In this document: piece by piece, positions 26,342 to 35,559 of the stretch | How positions within the stretch are numbered: position 1 is the first letter of the stretch | Layout: the number at the start of each line of letters is the position of its first letter | DNA from: Rhodocyclaceae bacterium | GTDB lineage: Bacteria > Pseudomonadota > Gammaproteobacteria > Burkholderiales > Rhodocyclaceae | Direction: 5' to 3' | Assembly: GCA_023230455.1 (NCBI GenBank) | Contig: JALNXH010000003.1 | Span: 186,001 to 250,000, forward strand | Length of the DNA: 64,000 bases | Translations under genes and position numbers: made by a program | The notes under the pieces: model-generated | What the model was told of the DNA's origin: nothing | Seen by the model: only the letters and a program-made list of their open reading frames with translations | Databases searched by the model: none

Positions 26342-27693
26342 GGCTCCGCCTCCGGCCGGCCGTCCTCCGCGGCTCTTTCCTCGGCCTTCTTGCCGCGGCT
26401 GCGGGTTCTGCGGCGACTTTTCTTTGGCCCCGCATCGGGTTGCAGCATTTCCTCGCGCCGATCATGGCTGGCATCCTGGAACTCGGTCCACCATTCGGCC
26501 AGTTCCGTGTCCACTTCGCCGCTTTCGGCGCGTAGCAGCAAAAAGTCGTAACCGGCGCGAAAGCGCAACTGCTCCAGCAGTCGATAGGGGGATTTCCCGG
26601 CACGCTTTTCGAAGCGTGGCTGGAGCGCCCAAATGTCCTTGATGTCGCCGGCAATACGGCGAGTGATGGCGAGTTTCTCGGCCTGTGTGGCGAGCACTTC
26701 GTCCATGGCTTCGTAAAGCGCCGGCATGGCGACCTGCCGAGCCTTCTTGCGCGCCTCCCAGTTGGCCAGCACCTCGTGCCAGAGCAGGGTAGCGAAAAGG
26801 AAACCGGGGGAGGCCGGCTTGCCTGCTCGGATCCGGGCGTCGGTGCTGGTCAGCGCCAGCATGACGAATTTCTCACCCATCGGCTGTTCGAGGATCACAT
26901 CCAGCAGAGGCAACAGGCCGTGGTGCAGGCCTTCGTCGCGCAGCCGTTTGACGCATTCGACGGCATGGCCGGAGAACAGCAGCTTCAGCATCTCGTCGAA
27001 CAGTCGGGCCGGTGGAACGTTTTCCATCAGTTCGGCCATTTCGCGGATCGGCGCCTTCACCGCCGGGTCCAGCGCCAGTCCTAGCTTGGATGAAAGGCGC
27101 ACGGCGCGCAGCATGCGTACCGGGTCTTCCCGATAGCGGGCACGCGGCTCGCCGATCATGCGCAATGTTTTTTGCTGTAGATCGGCGACGCCATGGTGGA
27201 AGTCGAGCACGGTTTCCGAAGCGGGGTCGTAGTAGAGCGCGTTGACCGTGAAATCGCGCCGTGCCGCATCCTCTTCGATATTGCCCCAGACGTTGTCGCG
27301 CAGCACACGGCCGTGCGCGTCCTTGAGCGTGTCCGCATCGTGTGCGGCGCGGAAGGTCGATACCTCGATGGTTTCGTTGCCGAACAGCACATGGACGATT
27401 TGGAAGCGGCGGCCGATGATGCGCGAGCGGCGGAAAATGCCGCGTACCTGATCCGGCGTTGCGTTGGTGGCAACGTCGTAGTCCTTCGGTTCGATGCCGG
27501 CGATCAGGTCACGCACCGCACCGCCGACCACGTAAGCCTTGAAACCGGCTTCCTGCAAGCCTTCGCAGGTGCGGCGGGCAGCGGCGGAAACGTGCTCACG
27601 ACGAATGCCGTGACGGGCGACTGGGAGCGAGGTCAGGTGGCCGGAGGGGGCGGCGTCGCGGCGGAATACCCGGCGCAGCAGCTTGCGGATCAT
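26338..27693 (-). CDS. pcnB: Poly(A) polymerase I
   Basis: 451 residues. The nucleotidyltransferase core has FKAYVVGGAVRDLIAG and catalytic Asp residues in KDYDVATNATP near residue 96. RRDFTVNALYYDP and the tRNA-NT-like head domain RYREDPVRMLRAVRLSSKLG follow. The C terminus ends in a basic Lys/Arg tail (KKSRRRTRSRGKK) that should bind RNA. It adds 3' poly(A) that promotes RNA decay. tRNA nucleotidyltransferase is the alternative, but the N-terminal basic region and tail favour PcnB. Confidence 0.92.
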   Translation of the reverse strand: MIRKLLRRVFRRDAAPSGHLTSLPVARHGIRREHVSAAARRTCEGLQEAGFKAYVVGGAVRDLIAGIEPKDYDVATNATPDQVRGIFRRSRIIGRRFQIVHVLFGNETIEVSTFRAAHDADTLKDAHGRVLRDNVWGNIEEDAARRDFTVNALYYDPASETVLDFHHGVADLQQKTLRMIGEPRARYREDPVRMLRAVRLSSKLGLALDPAVKAPIREMAELMENVPPARLFDEMLKLLFSGHAVECVKRLRDEGLHHGLLPLLDVILEQPMGEKFVMLALTSTDARIRAGKPASPGFLFATLLWHEVLANWEARKKARQVAMPALYEAMDEVLATQAEKLAITRRIAGDIKDIWALQPRFEKRAGKSPYRLLEQLRFRAGYDFLLLRAESGEVDTELAEWWTEFQDASHDRREEMLQPDAGPKKSRRRTRSRGKKAEERAAEDGRPEAEP

Positions 27694-27752
27694 GCGGATG
27701 AGGTCGTTGGACGATGCGTGAAGCGGGGCGCAATCATACCGGAATCAAGTTG

Positions 27753-28415
27753 TTAGCGCAGGCTGATGATCGGCCAGGTGTGGCTCTGGGCGTGGTTGCG
27801 CAGCGTCGGGTCGGGATCCACGGCGACCGGATGGGTCACTTTTTGCAGCAGGGGCAGATCGTTGTGCGAGTCGCTATAGAAGTGGCTTTGGGTGAAGCTG
27901 CCCCACCAGAAACCGAGGGATTCGAGCCATGCCTCGACGCGCTCGATCTTGCCCGCCTTGAACGCCGGGGTACCGCGCGGGGCACCGGTAAACCGGCCGT
28001 TTTGGCAGGCCGGCACGGTGGCAATCAGGTGTTCGATGCCGAACTCGCGGCAAATCGGGCCGGTGACGAAACTGTTGGTGGCGGTGACCATGGCGGTCAG
28101 CGCGCCTTCATCCTGATGACGCTTGACCAGCGCGCGCGCACCCGCAGCAATCATCGGGCGGATGCGTTGCGTCATGAATTCGAGGTGCCAGCGATCCAGT
28201 TCCTGCCGTGAATGGCGGGCCAGCGGTGCGAGCTGGAATTCGAGGAAGGCGTGAATGTCGAGGGTACCGGCCTTGTAGTGTTCGTAGAATTCGACATTGC
28301 GGGCTTCATGCACTTCGCGATCGAGGACGCCTTTGGAAATCATGAATTGCGCCCACTCGAAGTCCGAGTCGCCGTTAAGCAGGGTGTTATCCAGGTCGAA
28401 GAGGGCCAGTTTCAT
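27753..28415 (-). CDS. HAD-IB family phosphatase
   Basis: 220 residues from ATG 28415. The HAD nucleophile motif is LALFDLDNTLLNGDSD, motif II is in AMVTATNSFVTGPI, and motif IV is FYSDSHNDLPLL. The helical cap after motif I places it in subfamily IB (SerB/CicA-like). The substrate cannot be read from sequence; histidinol-phosphatase-like or phosphoserine-like activity has been seen in relatives. Its ATG overlaps the hda stop, so the two are coupled. Confidence 0.85.
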   Translation of the reverse strand: MKLALFDLDNTLLNGDSDFEWAQFMISKGVLDREVHEARNVEFYEHYKAGTLDIHAFLEFQLAPLARHSRQELDRWHLEFMTQRIRPMIAAGARALVKRHQDEGALTAMVTATNSFVTGPICREFGIEHLIATVPACQNGRFTGAPRGTPAFKAGKIERVEAWLESLGFWWGSFTQSHFYSDSHNDLPLLQKVTHPVAVDPDPTLRNHAQSHTWPIISLR

Positions 28416-29110
28416 GGGAAGCAATGGAATTCGATGGTCGATTGCATGATTTCCCGCAGTAGCGGCAGCGTTGCGGGGCGTTTTTGCTCAAGGGAGGCGC
28501 GGTCCAGTGCGGCTATCGCCTCAAGCAGCGAGGGCAGGTCGCGGCGGCCATGGCGCAGCAGGTAGAGCACCACGCTGTCGTCAAGGCGCATGTTACGGCC
28601 AGCGGCGAAGCAGGCCAACGCTGCCGCTTTTTCAGCGTCGCTGAGCGGCTTGATTTCGTAGACCAGGCATTGCCCGATGCGGGTGCGCAGATCTTCGCGC
28701 AGAACCAGTTCGCCGGGGGGCAGTGAGCCTGCGAGGAGCAGGGCGAGGTTCAGGGCGAGGGTGTCGTTGAAGCGGCGGAACAGCGCAATCTGGGCGGCTT
28801 CGCTAAGTCGCTCCACGTCGTCGACGATCAACAAGGTGCTGGGGCGGAGGTCGATTTCCGCATCGATCTTCGCTGCGCTCAGGCGCAATACGGGGCGTAC
28901 TGCTTCGGCCGCATGTTCGGCGGCTTCGAGCAGATGGCTGCGCCCGCAGCCGGCTGCGCCCCAGATGTAGAGCCTGTCGCCGGTCGACGGGGTGGCCAGG
29001 GCTTCGATGCGGCCGATCAATTCAAGGTTGCTGCCAGGAACGAAATTGTCCAGCGTCCGCGGCGCGTCGCGGTGCAGATCGAGCAGCAGTTGGCGTCGCG
29101 TTGCGCTCAT
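28412..29110 (-). CDS. hda: DnaA regulatory inactivator Hda
   Basis: 232 residues of a DnaA-like AAA+ domain. An N-terminal clamp-binding-like segment (RQLLLDL) is followed by the P-loop YIWGAAGCGRSHLLEA and TLLIVDDVERLS (Walker B). LREDLRTRIGQCLVYEIKPL is the box VII region. Hda with the loaded beta clamp stimulates ATP hydrolysis by DnaA. It lacks the DnaA DNA-binding domain IV, which separates it from DnaA. It overlaps the perM-like gene upstream by 4 nt. Confidence 0.92.
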   Translation of the reverse strand: MSATRRQLLLDLHRDAPRTLDNFVPGSNLELIGRIEALATPSTGDRLYIWGAAGCGRSHLLEAAEHAAEAVRPVLRLSAAKIDAEIDLRPSTLLIVDDVERLSEAAQIALFRRFNDTLALNLALLLAGSLPPGELVLREDLRTRIGQCLVYEIKPLSDAEKAAALACFAAGRNMRLDDSVVLYLLRHGRRDLPSLLEAIAALDRASLEQKRPATLPLLREIMQSTIEFHCFP

Positions 29111-30174
29111 GGCTCACCGGTATAGAAGCGACTGCCCAGATACGCGGCATGGAGTCGGCGTACGCCGACCAGCAGCGCAGCGGAGGCGGGGAGCGCCAGC
29201 AGTACGCCGAAAAAGCCGAAGAGCTGGCCGAAGGCGAGCAGGGCGAAAATCACCGCCAGCGGATGGAGTCCGATGCGTTCGCCCACCAGCAGCGGAGTGA
29301 ACAGGAAGCTCTCGACAATCTGGCCGATGCCGTACACCGCCAGTACCGCAATGACCGGGCCCCAGCCGTTCAACTGCAACAGCGCCACAAGCAGCGCGAG
29401 GACGAAGCCGCTGGCGAAACCGAGATAGGGAATGAAAACCAGCAAGCCGGTGAGCAAACCGAGCGGCAGCGCGTAGTCTATGTCGGCAAGGGCCAGGGCG
29501 GCGCAATAGTAGACCGCCAGCAGCAGCATGACCAGCAATTGCCCGCGCAGAAACTGTGCCAGCACCGCATCCACCTCCTGCGCCATGGCTACGATCTGCG
29601 GCGCCCTGTGTCGCGGCAGCAGGCGTTCGGCATGTTGCAGCAGGGTCGGCCAGTCGCGCAGCAGGTAGAACAGGGCGATCGGCGCGAGCAGCAGCGTGGA
29701 GGCGATCTGTAGCAGCATCTGGCCGCCATCGGCGGCCGAAAGCGCCAGCTTGCCGAGCAGCGATTGCACGCTGTCCCAGTGCTCGGTGAGCAACTGGCGC
29801 AGATCGGCCGGCGCCAAGCGTATTTTGATATGTACGCCGAAGTGCTGGTAAAGCCAGGGCGCCAGATCTTCGTTGAGCAGATTCAGCAGGTCGGGTAGAC
29901 GTTCCAGCAGTTGTTGGGTTTCCTCGCGGAACAACGGCAGCAAGCTAAGCAGGAAAATGGTCAGCAGGCCGCCCAGCAGCGCCATCATCAGCAGCACGGC
30001 GGCGACACGCGGCAGGCCGCGCCCGGCGATCCGGGTAACCAGCGGGTTGCAAATGTAGGCCAGTATGGCGGCCAGCAGGAACGGCGCCAGAATCGGACTG
30101 AGCAGTGTGAGCAACCAGGCCAGGGCAATCCCCAGTCCAATCCAGAAGGCGGCCTGAAGGCGGTCTGCGGTCAT
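29107..30174 (-). CDS. AI-2E/PerM family transporter
   Basis: 355 residues from ATG 30174 (MTADRLQAAFWIGLGIALAWL). About eight membrane helices include the family motifs PFLLAAILAYICNPLV, LRGQLLVMLLLAVYY, FIPYLGFASG and a GERIGLHPLAVIFALLAFGQLFGFFGV-type C-terminal region. Substrates of PerM-like proteins vary. It lies beside hda in the same order seen in many betaproteobacteria and is divergent from purM across 88 nt. Confidence 0.88.
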   Translation of the reverse strand: MTADRLQAAFWIGLGIALAWLLTLLSPILAPFLLAAILAYICNPLVTRIAGRGLPRVAAVLLMMALLGGLLTIFLLSLLPLFREETQQLLERLPDLLNLLNEDLAPWLYQHFGVHIKIRLAPADLRQLLTEHWDSVQSLLGKLALSAADGGQMLLQIASTLLLAPIALFYLLRDWPTLLQHAERLLPRHRAPQIVAMAQEVDAVLAQFLRGQLLVMLLLAVYYCAALALADIDYALPLGLLTGLLVFIPYLGFASGFVLALLVALLQLNGWGPVIAVLAVYGIGQIVESFLFTPLLVGERIGLHPLAVIFALLAFGQLFGFFGVLLALPASAALLVGVRRLHAAYLGSRFYTGEP

Positions 30175-30262
30175 GTAAAATTCGACTTTCGCAAGGCGCC
30201 GATGCGGCGCGAAGGTCGCAACTTTAGCCGTCCTGCAACCGGAACTCAATTAGGAACCCATC

Positions 30263-31306
30263 TTGACCTCCTCCTCGAATACCCCCCTGAGCTATCGCGA
30301 TGCCGGCGTCGACATCGATGCTGGCGATGCCCTGGTTGACCGCATCAAGCCTTTTGCCAAACGTACGATGCGGCGGGAAGTGCTCGGTGGCATAGGCGGT
30401 TTCGGTGCGCTGTTCGAGATTTCGAAAAAATACAAGGAACCCGTGCTGGTCTCCGGCACCGACGGCGTCGGCACCAAGCTCAAACTGGCGTTCCACCTTA
30501 ACAAACACGATACAGTGGGCCAGGATTTGGTCGCGATGAGCGTTAACGACATCCTGGTGCAAGGTGCCGAGCCGCTGTTTTTCCTCGATTATTTCGCCTG
30601 CGGCAAGCTTGACGTCGACACCGCGACCGAAGTGATCAAGGGTATCGCCCGGGGTTGCGAACTGGCCGGCTGCGCGCTGATCGGCGGCGAAACGGCGGAA
30701 ATGCCAAGCATGTACCCGGACGGCGAATACGACTTGGCCGGCTTCGCGGTCGGTGCTGTGGAAAAGTCAAAAATCATTGACGGCCGGACTATTTGCCCCG
30801 GCGATGTGGTGCTCGGCCTGGCCTCCAGTGGCGCCCATTCCAACGGTTACTCGCTGGTTCGCAAGATCATCGAGCGTGCCAATCCGGACATAAATGCCGA
30901 TTTCCACGGCCAACCGCTGCGCGATGTGCTGATGGCGCCCACCCGTATTTACGTCAAGCCGCTGCTTAAGCTGATGGAAACCCTGCCGGTGAAGGGCATG
31001 GCGCACATCACCGGCGGCGGTCTGGTGGAAAACGTGCCGCGCGTGTTGCCAGAAAATGTGGCCGCCGTGCTGGGGCAGAAGGATTGGCCCCTGCCGCCGC
31101 TGTTCCAGTGGCTACAGAAGGAAGGCAACGTCGCCGATGCGGAGATGCACCGGGTGTTCAACTGTGGCATCGGCATGGTGGTGATTGTTGCCGCGGAACA
31201 GGCCGATGCGGCACAGAAGCTGCTCGGCGATGCCGGCGAGACTGTCTATCGGATAGGCCGCATCGAGTCGCGTGCGCCTGGTCAGGCGCAAACCCTGGTC
31301 GTATAA
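30263..31306 (+). CDS. purM: Phosphoribosylformylglycinamidine cyclo-ligase
   Basis: 347 residues from a TTG codon with TAGGA 8 nt before it. SYRDAGVDIDAGDALVDRIKP is the family N terminus, VSGTDGVGTKLKLA and DLVAMSVNDILVQGAEPLFFLDY form the ATP site, and GGETAEMP and AHITGGGLVENVPR follow. It closes the imidazole ring in purine synthesis (AIR synthetase). It is adjacent to and divergent from perM/hda, a common betaproteobacterial order. Confidence 0.97.
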   Translation: MTSSSNTPLSYRDAGVDIDAGDALVDRIKPFAKRTMRREVLGGIGGFGALFEISKKYKEPVLVSGTDGVGTKLKLAFHLNKHDTVGQDLVAMSVNDILVQGAEPLFFLDYFACGKLDVDTATEVIKGIARGCELAGCALIGGETAEMPSMYPDGEYDLAGFAVGAVEKSKIIDGRTICPGDVVLGLASSGAHSNGYSLVRKIIERANPDINADFHGQPLRDVLMAPTRIYVKPLLKLMETLPVKGMAHITGGGLVENVPRVLPENVAAVLGQKDWPLPPLFQWLQKEGNVADAEMHRVFNCGIGMVVIVAAEQADAAQKLLGDAGETVYRIGRIESRAPGQAQTLVV

Positions 31307-31340
31307 CGGAAATCCTGGGGCCGCCTTCGTCTGGGCAGCA

Positions 31341-32069
31341 TCAACCCATCTTCGAACGTTCTTCCCGCTGCACGTGGGTGATGAAGCGCTGGAGTTCGTT
31401 TTCCTGGACGTGATTCAGGTTTTCGAAGTGGCAGCCGAGACGCACCAACTGCTTGTTGCCGCGGGTGATCTGGCCCGAATAACAGATTTTGATATCCACC
31501 TGTAGCTCGCCGAAGTTCTTCAGGTCGATGCGCGAGCGAGGGAACACCGCCCCCATGTCGCAGGGAAAAGTGATGGCGGGAATTTCCAGCGCCACGCCGC
31601 CTAGACCGATATCCACCGTTTCGAACGTCATCGTCTGGTCGTTCGGCCCACGCAGCGTGCATGGCGGTCGTTGCGACATGGGCAGACTGAGGCGGAAAAA
31701 CTCGCGGCGCTGTAGCCGTACGTATTTATCCGGCAGCTTGACGGCAAAGGCGCGGCGTTTGCGGTGGGTGACTTCCTTGGCCTGGCCGGTGATGAACTGA
31801 TTGCGTATTCCCTGTGGCCGGGCGATGAAATAGTTCTTCTCGCTTTTCAGGAAGCGGGTATTGACATCCTCGCTGCCGCCCCAATCGAAGATGAGGATGT
31901 TGCGCACCTCGTCCACATCAAGCAGCATAGTGAGAAAGGTCTCATTGCCTTCGTTGAAACTGATGCTGACCGGCACCCCGTCGTTAATCAACTGGCGCAG
32001 ATAGAACAGGATCTCACGACGAAACGTGATGGTGAATTCGTCGAGATGTTCGTCGGTCAGGACGCTCAT
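31341..32069 (-). CDS. YcgR-like PilZ domain protein (c-di-GMP receptor)
   Basis: 242 residues. An N-terminal YcgR domain (about 1-110) precedes a PilZ domain with the c-di-GMP motifs RREFFR (near residue 120) and DIGLGGVAL (near 154). In enteric relatives such proteins act as a flagellar brake or adjust motility when c-di-GMP is high. Two GGDEF proteins encoded at 36119 and 41210 are candidate sources. It lies 14 nt downstream of miaA's end on the opposite side of purM. Confidence 0.9.
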   Translation of the reverse strand: MSVLTDEHLDEFTITFRREILFYLRQLINDGVPVSISFNEGNETFLTMLLDVDEVRNILIFDWGGSEDVNTRFLKSEKNYFIARPQGIRNQFITGQAKEVTHRKRRAFAVKLPDKYVRLQRREFFRLSLPMSQRPPCTLRGPNDQTMTFETVDIGLGGVALEIPAITFPCDMGAVFPRSRIDLKNFGELQVDIKICYSGQITRGNKQLVRLGCHFENLNHVQENELQRFITHVQREERSKMG

Positions 32070-32083
32070 GGCTTGAAAACGGG

Positions 32084-33025
32084 CTACGTAGCGATGAAAT
32101 TTTCAATTCGTGCCATGACCGCGGCGCCGGTTTCGGCAGCAAGGCTGTCGAGAAGCGCTACGTAGGGCAAGGAATTGAACCAAGTCAGTTGCCGCTTGGC
32201 GAACTGACGGGTGGCGAATATACCGCGATACCTGAGTTCTGCGGGCGGAATTGAGCCTTCCAGCATGCCCCAGACCTGCCGGTAGCCGACGCTGCGCATG
32301 GAAGGCAGGGCGGCATCGAGGGCATAAACCGAGCGTAATCGCTCGACTTCGCCCACCAGCCCGGCTGTGAGCATGGCGTCGAAACGCTGGGCGATGCGCG
32401 CGTGCAGAACGGCGCGGTCGGAGGGCGCCAGGCCCAGCGCCAGCACCCGGTAGGGCAGCGGTTGTCGCGATTGTTCGGCGAGAAGCATGCCCATGGGCTT
32501 TCCTGTGAGGCGCACGATTTCCAACGCACGCTGAATGCGCTGGGCGTCGTTGGGCTGGAGCCGCGCGGCGGATTCCGGGTCGTGGCGGGCCAGTTCGGCA
32601 TGCAGGGCGGGCCAGCCGCGACGCGCGGCTTCGGCATCGATCTCGGCACGCAAGGCCGGATCGGCCGCCGGCAGGTCGGCCAGACCTTCGTACAGCGCCT
32701 TGAAGTAGAGCATGGTGCCGCCGACCAGCAGCGGAACATGCCCGCGGGCGGTGATTTCACCCATCACGCGCAGGGCGTCGGCGCAAAACGCGGCGGCCGA
32801 GTAGCGCTGTTCGGGGGTGATCAGATCGATCAGGTGGTGCGGGAATTGCGCCAGGACTTGCGCGTCGGGTTTGGCCGTGCCGAGGTCCATGTCGATGAAT
32901 ATTTGCGCCGAGTCGACGCTGATCAGTTCGACCGGCAGGCGCGCAGCGATTTCCAGGGCCAGGGCGGTCTTGCCGCTGGCCGTCGGGCCGAGCAGGAAAA
33001 TGGCTGGCGGCAGCGCGTGCTCCAT
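32084..33025 (-). CDS. miaA: tRNA dimethylallyltransferase
   Basis: 313 residues from ATG 33025. The P-loop is FLLGPTASGKTALALEIA, then LISVDSAQIFIDMDLGTAKP and LLVGGTMLYFKALYEGL, with LALAPSDRAVLHARIAQRFD-type region and RSVGYRQVWG. MiaA prenylates A37 of tRNAs reading UNN codons. The usual hfq partner does not follow here. mutL lies two genes upstream, reflecting the common mutL-miaA association with a thioesterase gene inserted. Confidence 0.95.
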   Translation of the reverse strand: MEHALPPAIFLLGPTASGKTALALEIAARLPVELISVDSAQIFIDMDLGTAKPDAQVLAQFPHHLIDLITPEQRYSAAAFCADALRVMGEITARGHVPLLVGGTMLYFKALYEGLADLPAADPALRAEIDAEAARRGWPALHAELARHDPESAARLQPNDAQRIQRALEIVRLTGKPMGMLLAEQSRQPLPYRVLALGLAPSDRAVLHARIAQRFDAMLTAGLVGEVERLRSVYALDAALPSMRSVGYRQVWGMLEGSIPPAELRYRGIFATRQFAKRQLTWFNSLPYVALLDSLAAETGAAVMARIENFIAT

Positions 33026-33030
33026 CCGAG

Positions 33031-33717
33031 TCAAGCCGGGCTGCTCTGTAACGGTGAAAGCGGGTCTTCGACGTGCGTGCCGGTGATGAACAGGGCTTCG
33101 CACTGCGCGGTGCATACGTCGTCGACCCAGATTTCCCCGGCGACGAATTTTTTTCGGCCTTCCACGCGTTTCACCGTGGCGACCAGATGCAGCGGCCGGT
33201 GCAGCGGTGTCAGCTTGTTGTAGCGGATGCTCAGTGTGCCCGTGTAGCCGCGCTTGCCCTCGACCCGCTGGGCAATGCCGAGCAGTTGGTCGAAGAGCAG
33301 CGCGATCACGCCGCCATGTACCGAATCGAACGGTCCTTCGTGGCTCCAGTCTGCCGTGAGGTGGCCGTGGAGGCGTCCGTCGGCGTACCAGACGTGCATT
33401 GGCAGCGCCATGGCATTGCTGCGGCCGAGCGCCGGACTAAACTCGTAGAGGACGTCGACCATCTCCTTGTATTGCCGGGCGTAATGCTCGGCATGGGCCT
33501 TGCGTCCATATATCCGCGGCTGCTGCTCTAGCCTGTCGGCCGCGAGGCGCAACGTTTCGGTCAAGGCGTGCAGCTCACCGGCCCCGATGTCGGCCGTCAA
33601 TGCCGCGTGGTTGAGACGCCGAAGCTGCTCGGCAAATTCCCGCCGGGCCTGCCAGTCGGCGTTGAAAGGGGGGCGCACCTCAGGGGTGGTGCTGATCATT
33701 CGCGAATTGTCTTTCAT
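33031..33717 (-). CDS. PaaI-type hotdog-fold thioesterase
   Basis: 228 residues from ATG 33717 (CCGGAAA upstream; 33699 is an alternative). The C-terminal hotdog domain has HEGPFDSVHGGVIALLFDQLLG, with the HGG turn and catalytic Asp typical of PaaI/YbgC-like acyl-CoA thioesterases. LSIRYNKLTPLHRPL follows. The N-terminal ~95 residues are helical and extra to the minimal domain. Substrate unknown. It sits between mutL and miaA, 5 nt from miaA. Confidence 0.82.
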   Translation of the reverse strand: MKDNSRMISTTPEVRPPFNADWQARREFAEQLRRLNHAALTADIGAGELHALTETLRLAADRLEQQPRIYGRKAHAEHYARQYKEMVDVLYEFSPALGRSNAMALPMHVWYADGRLHGHLTADWSHEGPFDSVHGGVIALLFDQLLGIAQRVEGKRGYTGTLSIRYNKLTPLHRPLHLVATVKRVEGRKKFVAGEIWVDDVCTAQCEALFITGTHVEDPLSPLQSSPA

Positions 33718-33734
33718 TCGATTTCCGGGGCCGG

Positions 33735-35492
33735 CTATTGCCCACGCATGAAGAGTTTGTCGAGCTCGCCTATAGACAGCTGGACCCAGGTTGGGCGGCC
33801 GTGGTTGCACTGGTCGGCGCGCTCGGTGGCTTCCATGTCGCGCAGCAGTGCGTTCATTTCCGGCAGACTGAGGCTGCGATTGGCACGCACCGCGCCGTGG
33901 CAGGCGAGGGTAGCGAGTAGTTCGTTGCGCCGCGCCTCGATCACCCGGCTGGCGGGAAATTCCTTTAGGTCGCTCAGCAATGCCCGCACCAGGGCGGGCA
34001 GATCGCCGCGGCTCAGCAAGGTTGGCACAGCTCGCACGGCGAGTTCCTGGGGGCCGGCCGGAGCGATTTCAAAGCCGAGCCGGCGCAGCGTCTCTGCATG
34101 CTCGGTGACAGCGGCCATTTCGCTGTTGCCGACATTGATCAGCAGCGGCACCAGCAGCGACTGGCAGGACGGCGGCCCGGCTTCCAGCTGCTGCTTGATG
34201 CGTTCGTAGAGAATGCGCTCATGGGCCGCATGCATGTCCACGATCACCAGGCCCGCAGCGTTTTGCGCCAGAACGTAAATGCCGTGGATCTGCGCGACTG
34301 CGTATCCCAGTACCGGCGCATCTCTGCCGGAGGCTTGGGTCGTGAGCGGTGTGCCGGACGAGTCGAAAGCCCGCTGGGCAAAATCCAGATAGCTGGCGAC
34401 CGGTTGTTCCTGTACGCCGAGCGTGGCCTGTCGCGCCGGATAGGCGTAAGCCGCGGTGTCCCAGGCGGAGACTTCCGTTGCGCTCGGCGATGCAGCCGTG
34501 TCTTGGGCGGCGCCCAGCGGTGCCGCTAGAGAGCGTTGCACGGCGTGGAAGACGAACTGATGGACACTGCGCGAATCGCGGAAGCGCACCTCCGTCTTGG
34601 CCGGATGCACGTTGACGTCCACCCCGCCCGGATCGAGCTCGACGAACAGGGCGTAGGCCGGGTGGCGTGCTCCGTGCAGAACGTCGGTATAGGCTTCGCG
34701 TAGCGCGTGGGCGAGCAGCTTGTCGCGGACGAAACGGCCATTCACATAGCAGTACTGTTCGTCGCGGCTGGCCTTGGAATAAGCCGGTAGTGCAACAAAG
34801 CCGTAGAGGCGCAACGGTCCGGCGACGACGTCGAGCGCCCGGCCATGGGCGAAGAATTCGCCGCCGAGGACGTCGCGGATGCGCCGTTCGAGGTCTCCCG
34901 CAACGTAGCGGCGTTTGACGCAGCCGTTATGGCTGAGGCTGAACGCTACGCCCGGGTTGGCCAGCGCCATACGTAGAAAGGCATCGTCGCAGTGACCGAA
35001 TTCGGTCGCCTCGGATTTGAGGAATTTGCGCCGGGCCGGGGTATTGAAATACAGGTCGGCAACCTCGACGACGGTTCCAACGGCCGATGCCGCAGGAGCG
35101 ATCTCGCCCCCCGTGTTGTTGATGCGGCTGCCGTGCGAGGTGCTGGTGGTCCGGCTGGTCAGCGTGACGCGCGCCACCGATGCGATAGAGGCCAGTGCCT
35201 CGCCGCGAAACCCATAGCTGGACACCCGCTCCAGTTCTTCGAGGCTGCCGATCTTGCTGGTGGCATGGCGGGCCAGGGCCAGCGGCAGATCCTCGGGTTC
35301 GATGCCGCCGCCATCGTCGCTGACGCGCATCAGGCGCACACCGCCTTCCTCCAGTGCGACATCGATGCGGCCGGCACCCGCATCGAGACTGTTTTCCACT
35401 AATTCCTTGAGTACCGATGCTGGTCGTTCCACCACCTCGCCGGCGGCGATCTGGCTGATAAGAAGGTCGGGGAGGGGGTGTATGCGGCGCAT
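33735..35492 (-). CDS. mutL: DNA mismatch repair protein MutL
   Basis: 585 residues. The GHKL ATPase domain has IAAGEVVERPASVLKELVENSLDAG, VSDDGGGI and SYGFRGEAL. After a linker (about 330-390) the C-terminal dimerisation domain carries DMHAAHERILYE, matching the endonuclease motif DQHA-x2-E-x4-E with Met for Gln. ACHGAVRANRSL and CNHGRP complete it. This predicts a nicking MutL, as in bacteria without MutH. The gene is leftward and divergent from rraA. Confidence 0.96.
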   Translation of the reverse strand: MRRIHPLPDLLISQIAAGEVVERPASVLKELVENSLDAGAGRIDVALEEGGVRLMRVSDDGGGIEPEDLPLALARHATSKIGSLEELERVSSYGFRGEALASIASVARVTLTSRTTSTSHGSRINNTGGEIAPAASAVGTVVEVADLYFNTPARRKFLKSEATEFGHCDDAFLRMALANPGVAFSLSHNGCVKRRYVAGDLERRIRDVLGGEFFAHGRALDVVAGPLRLYGFVALPAYSKASRDEQYCYVNGRFVRDKLLAHALREAYTDVLHGARHPAYALFVELDPGGVDVNVHPAKTEVRFRDSRSVHQFVFHAVQRSLAAPLGAAQDTAASPSATEVSAWDTAAYAYPARQATLGVQEQPVASYLDFAQRAFDSSGTPLTTQASGRDAPVLGYAVAQIHGIYVLAQNAAGLVIVDMHAAHERILYERIKQQLEAGPPSCQSLLVPLLINVGNSEMAAVTEHAETLRRLGFEIAPAGPQELAVRAVPTLLSRGDLPALVRALLSDLKEFPASRVIEARRNELLATLACHGAVRANRSLSLPEMNALLRDMEATERADQCNHGRPTWVQLSIGELDKLFMRGQ

Positions 35493-35559
35493 GGACTATG
35501 AATTATCCCAGATGAGGCAAAATCCGGTTATCCCATACTCAGACTCAGGAGATCCTCCG

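Noticed and set aside
30196..30215. A purine-repressor operator before purM
   Set aside because: The GCGCCG/CGGCGC inverted repeat is GC-rich and does not match the PurR operator.
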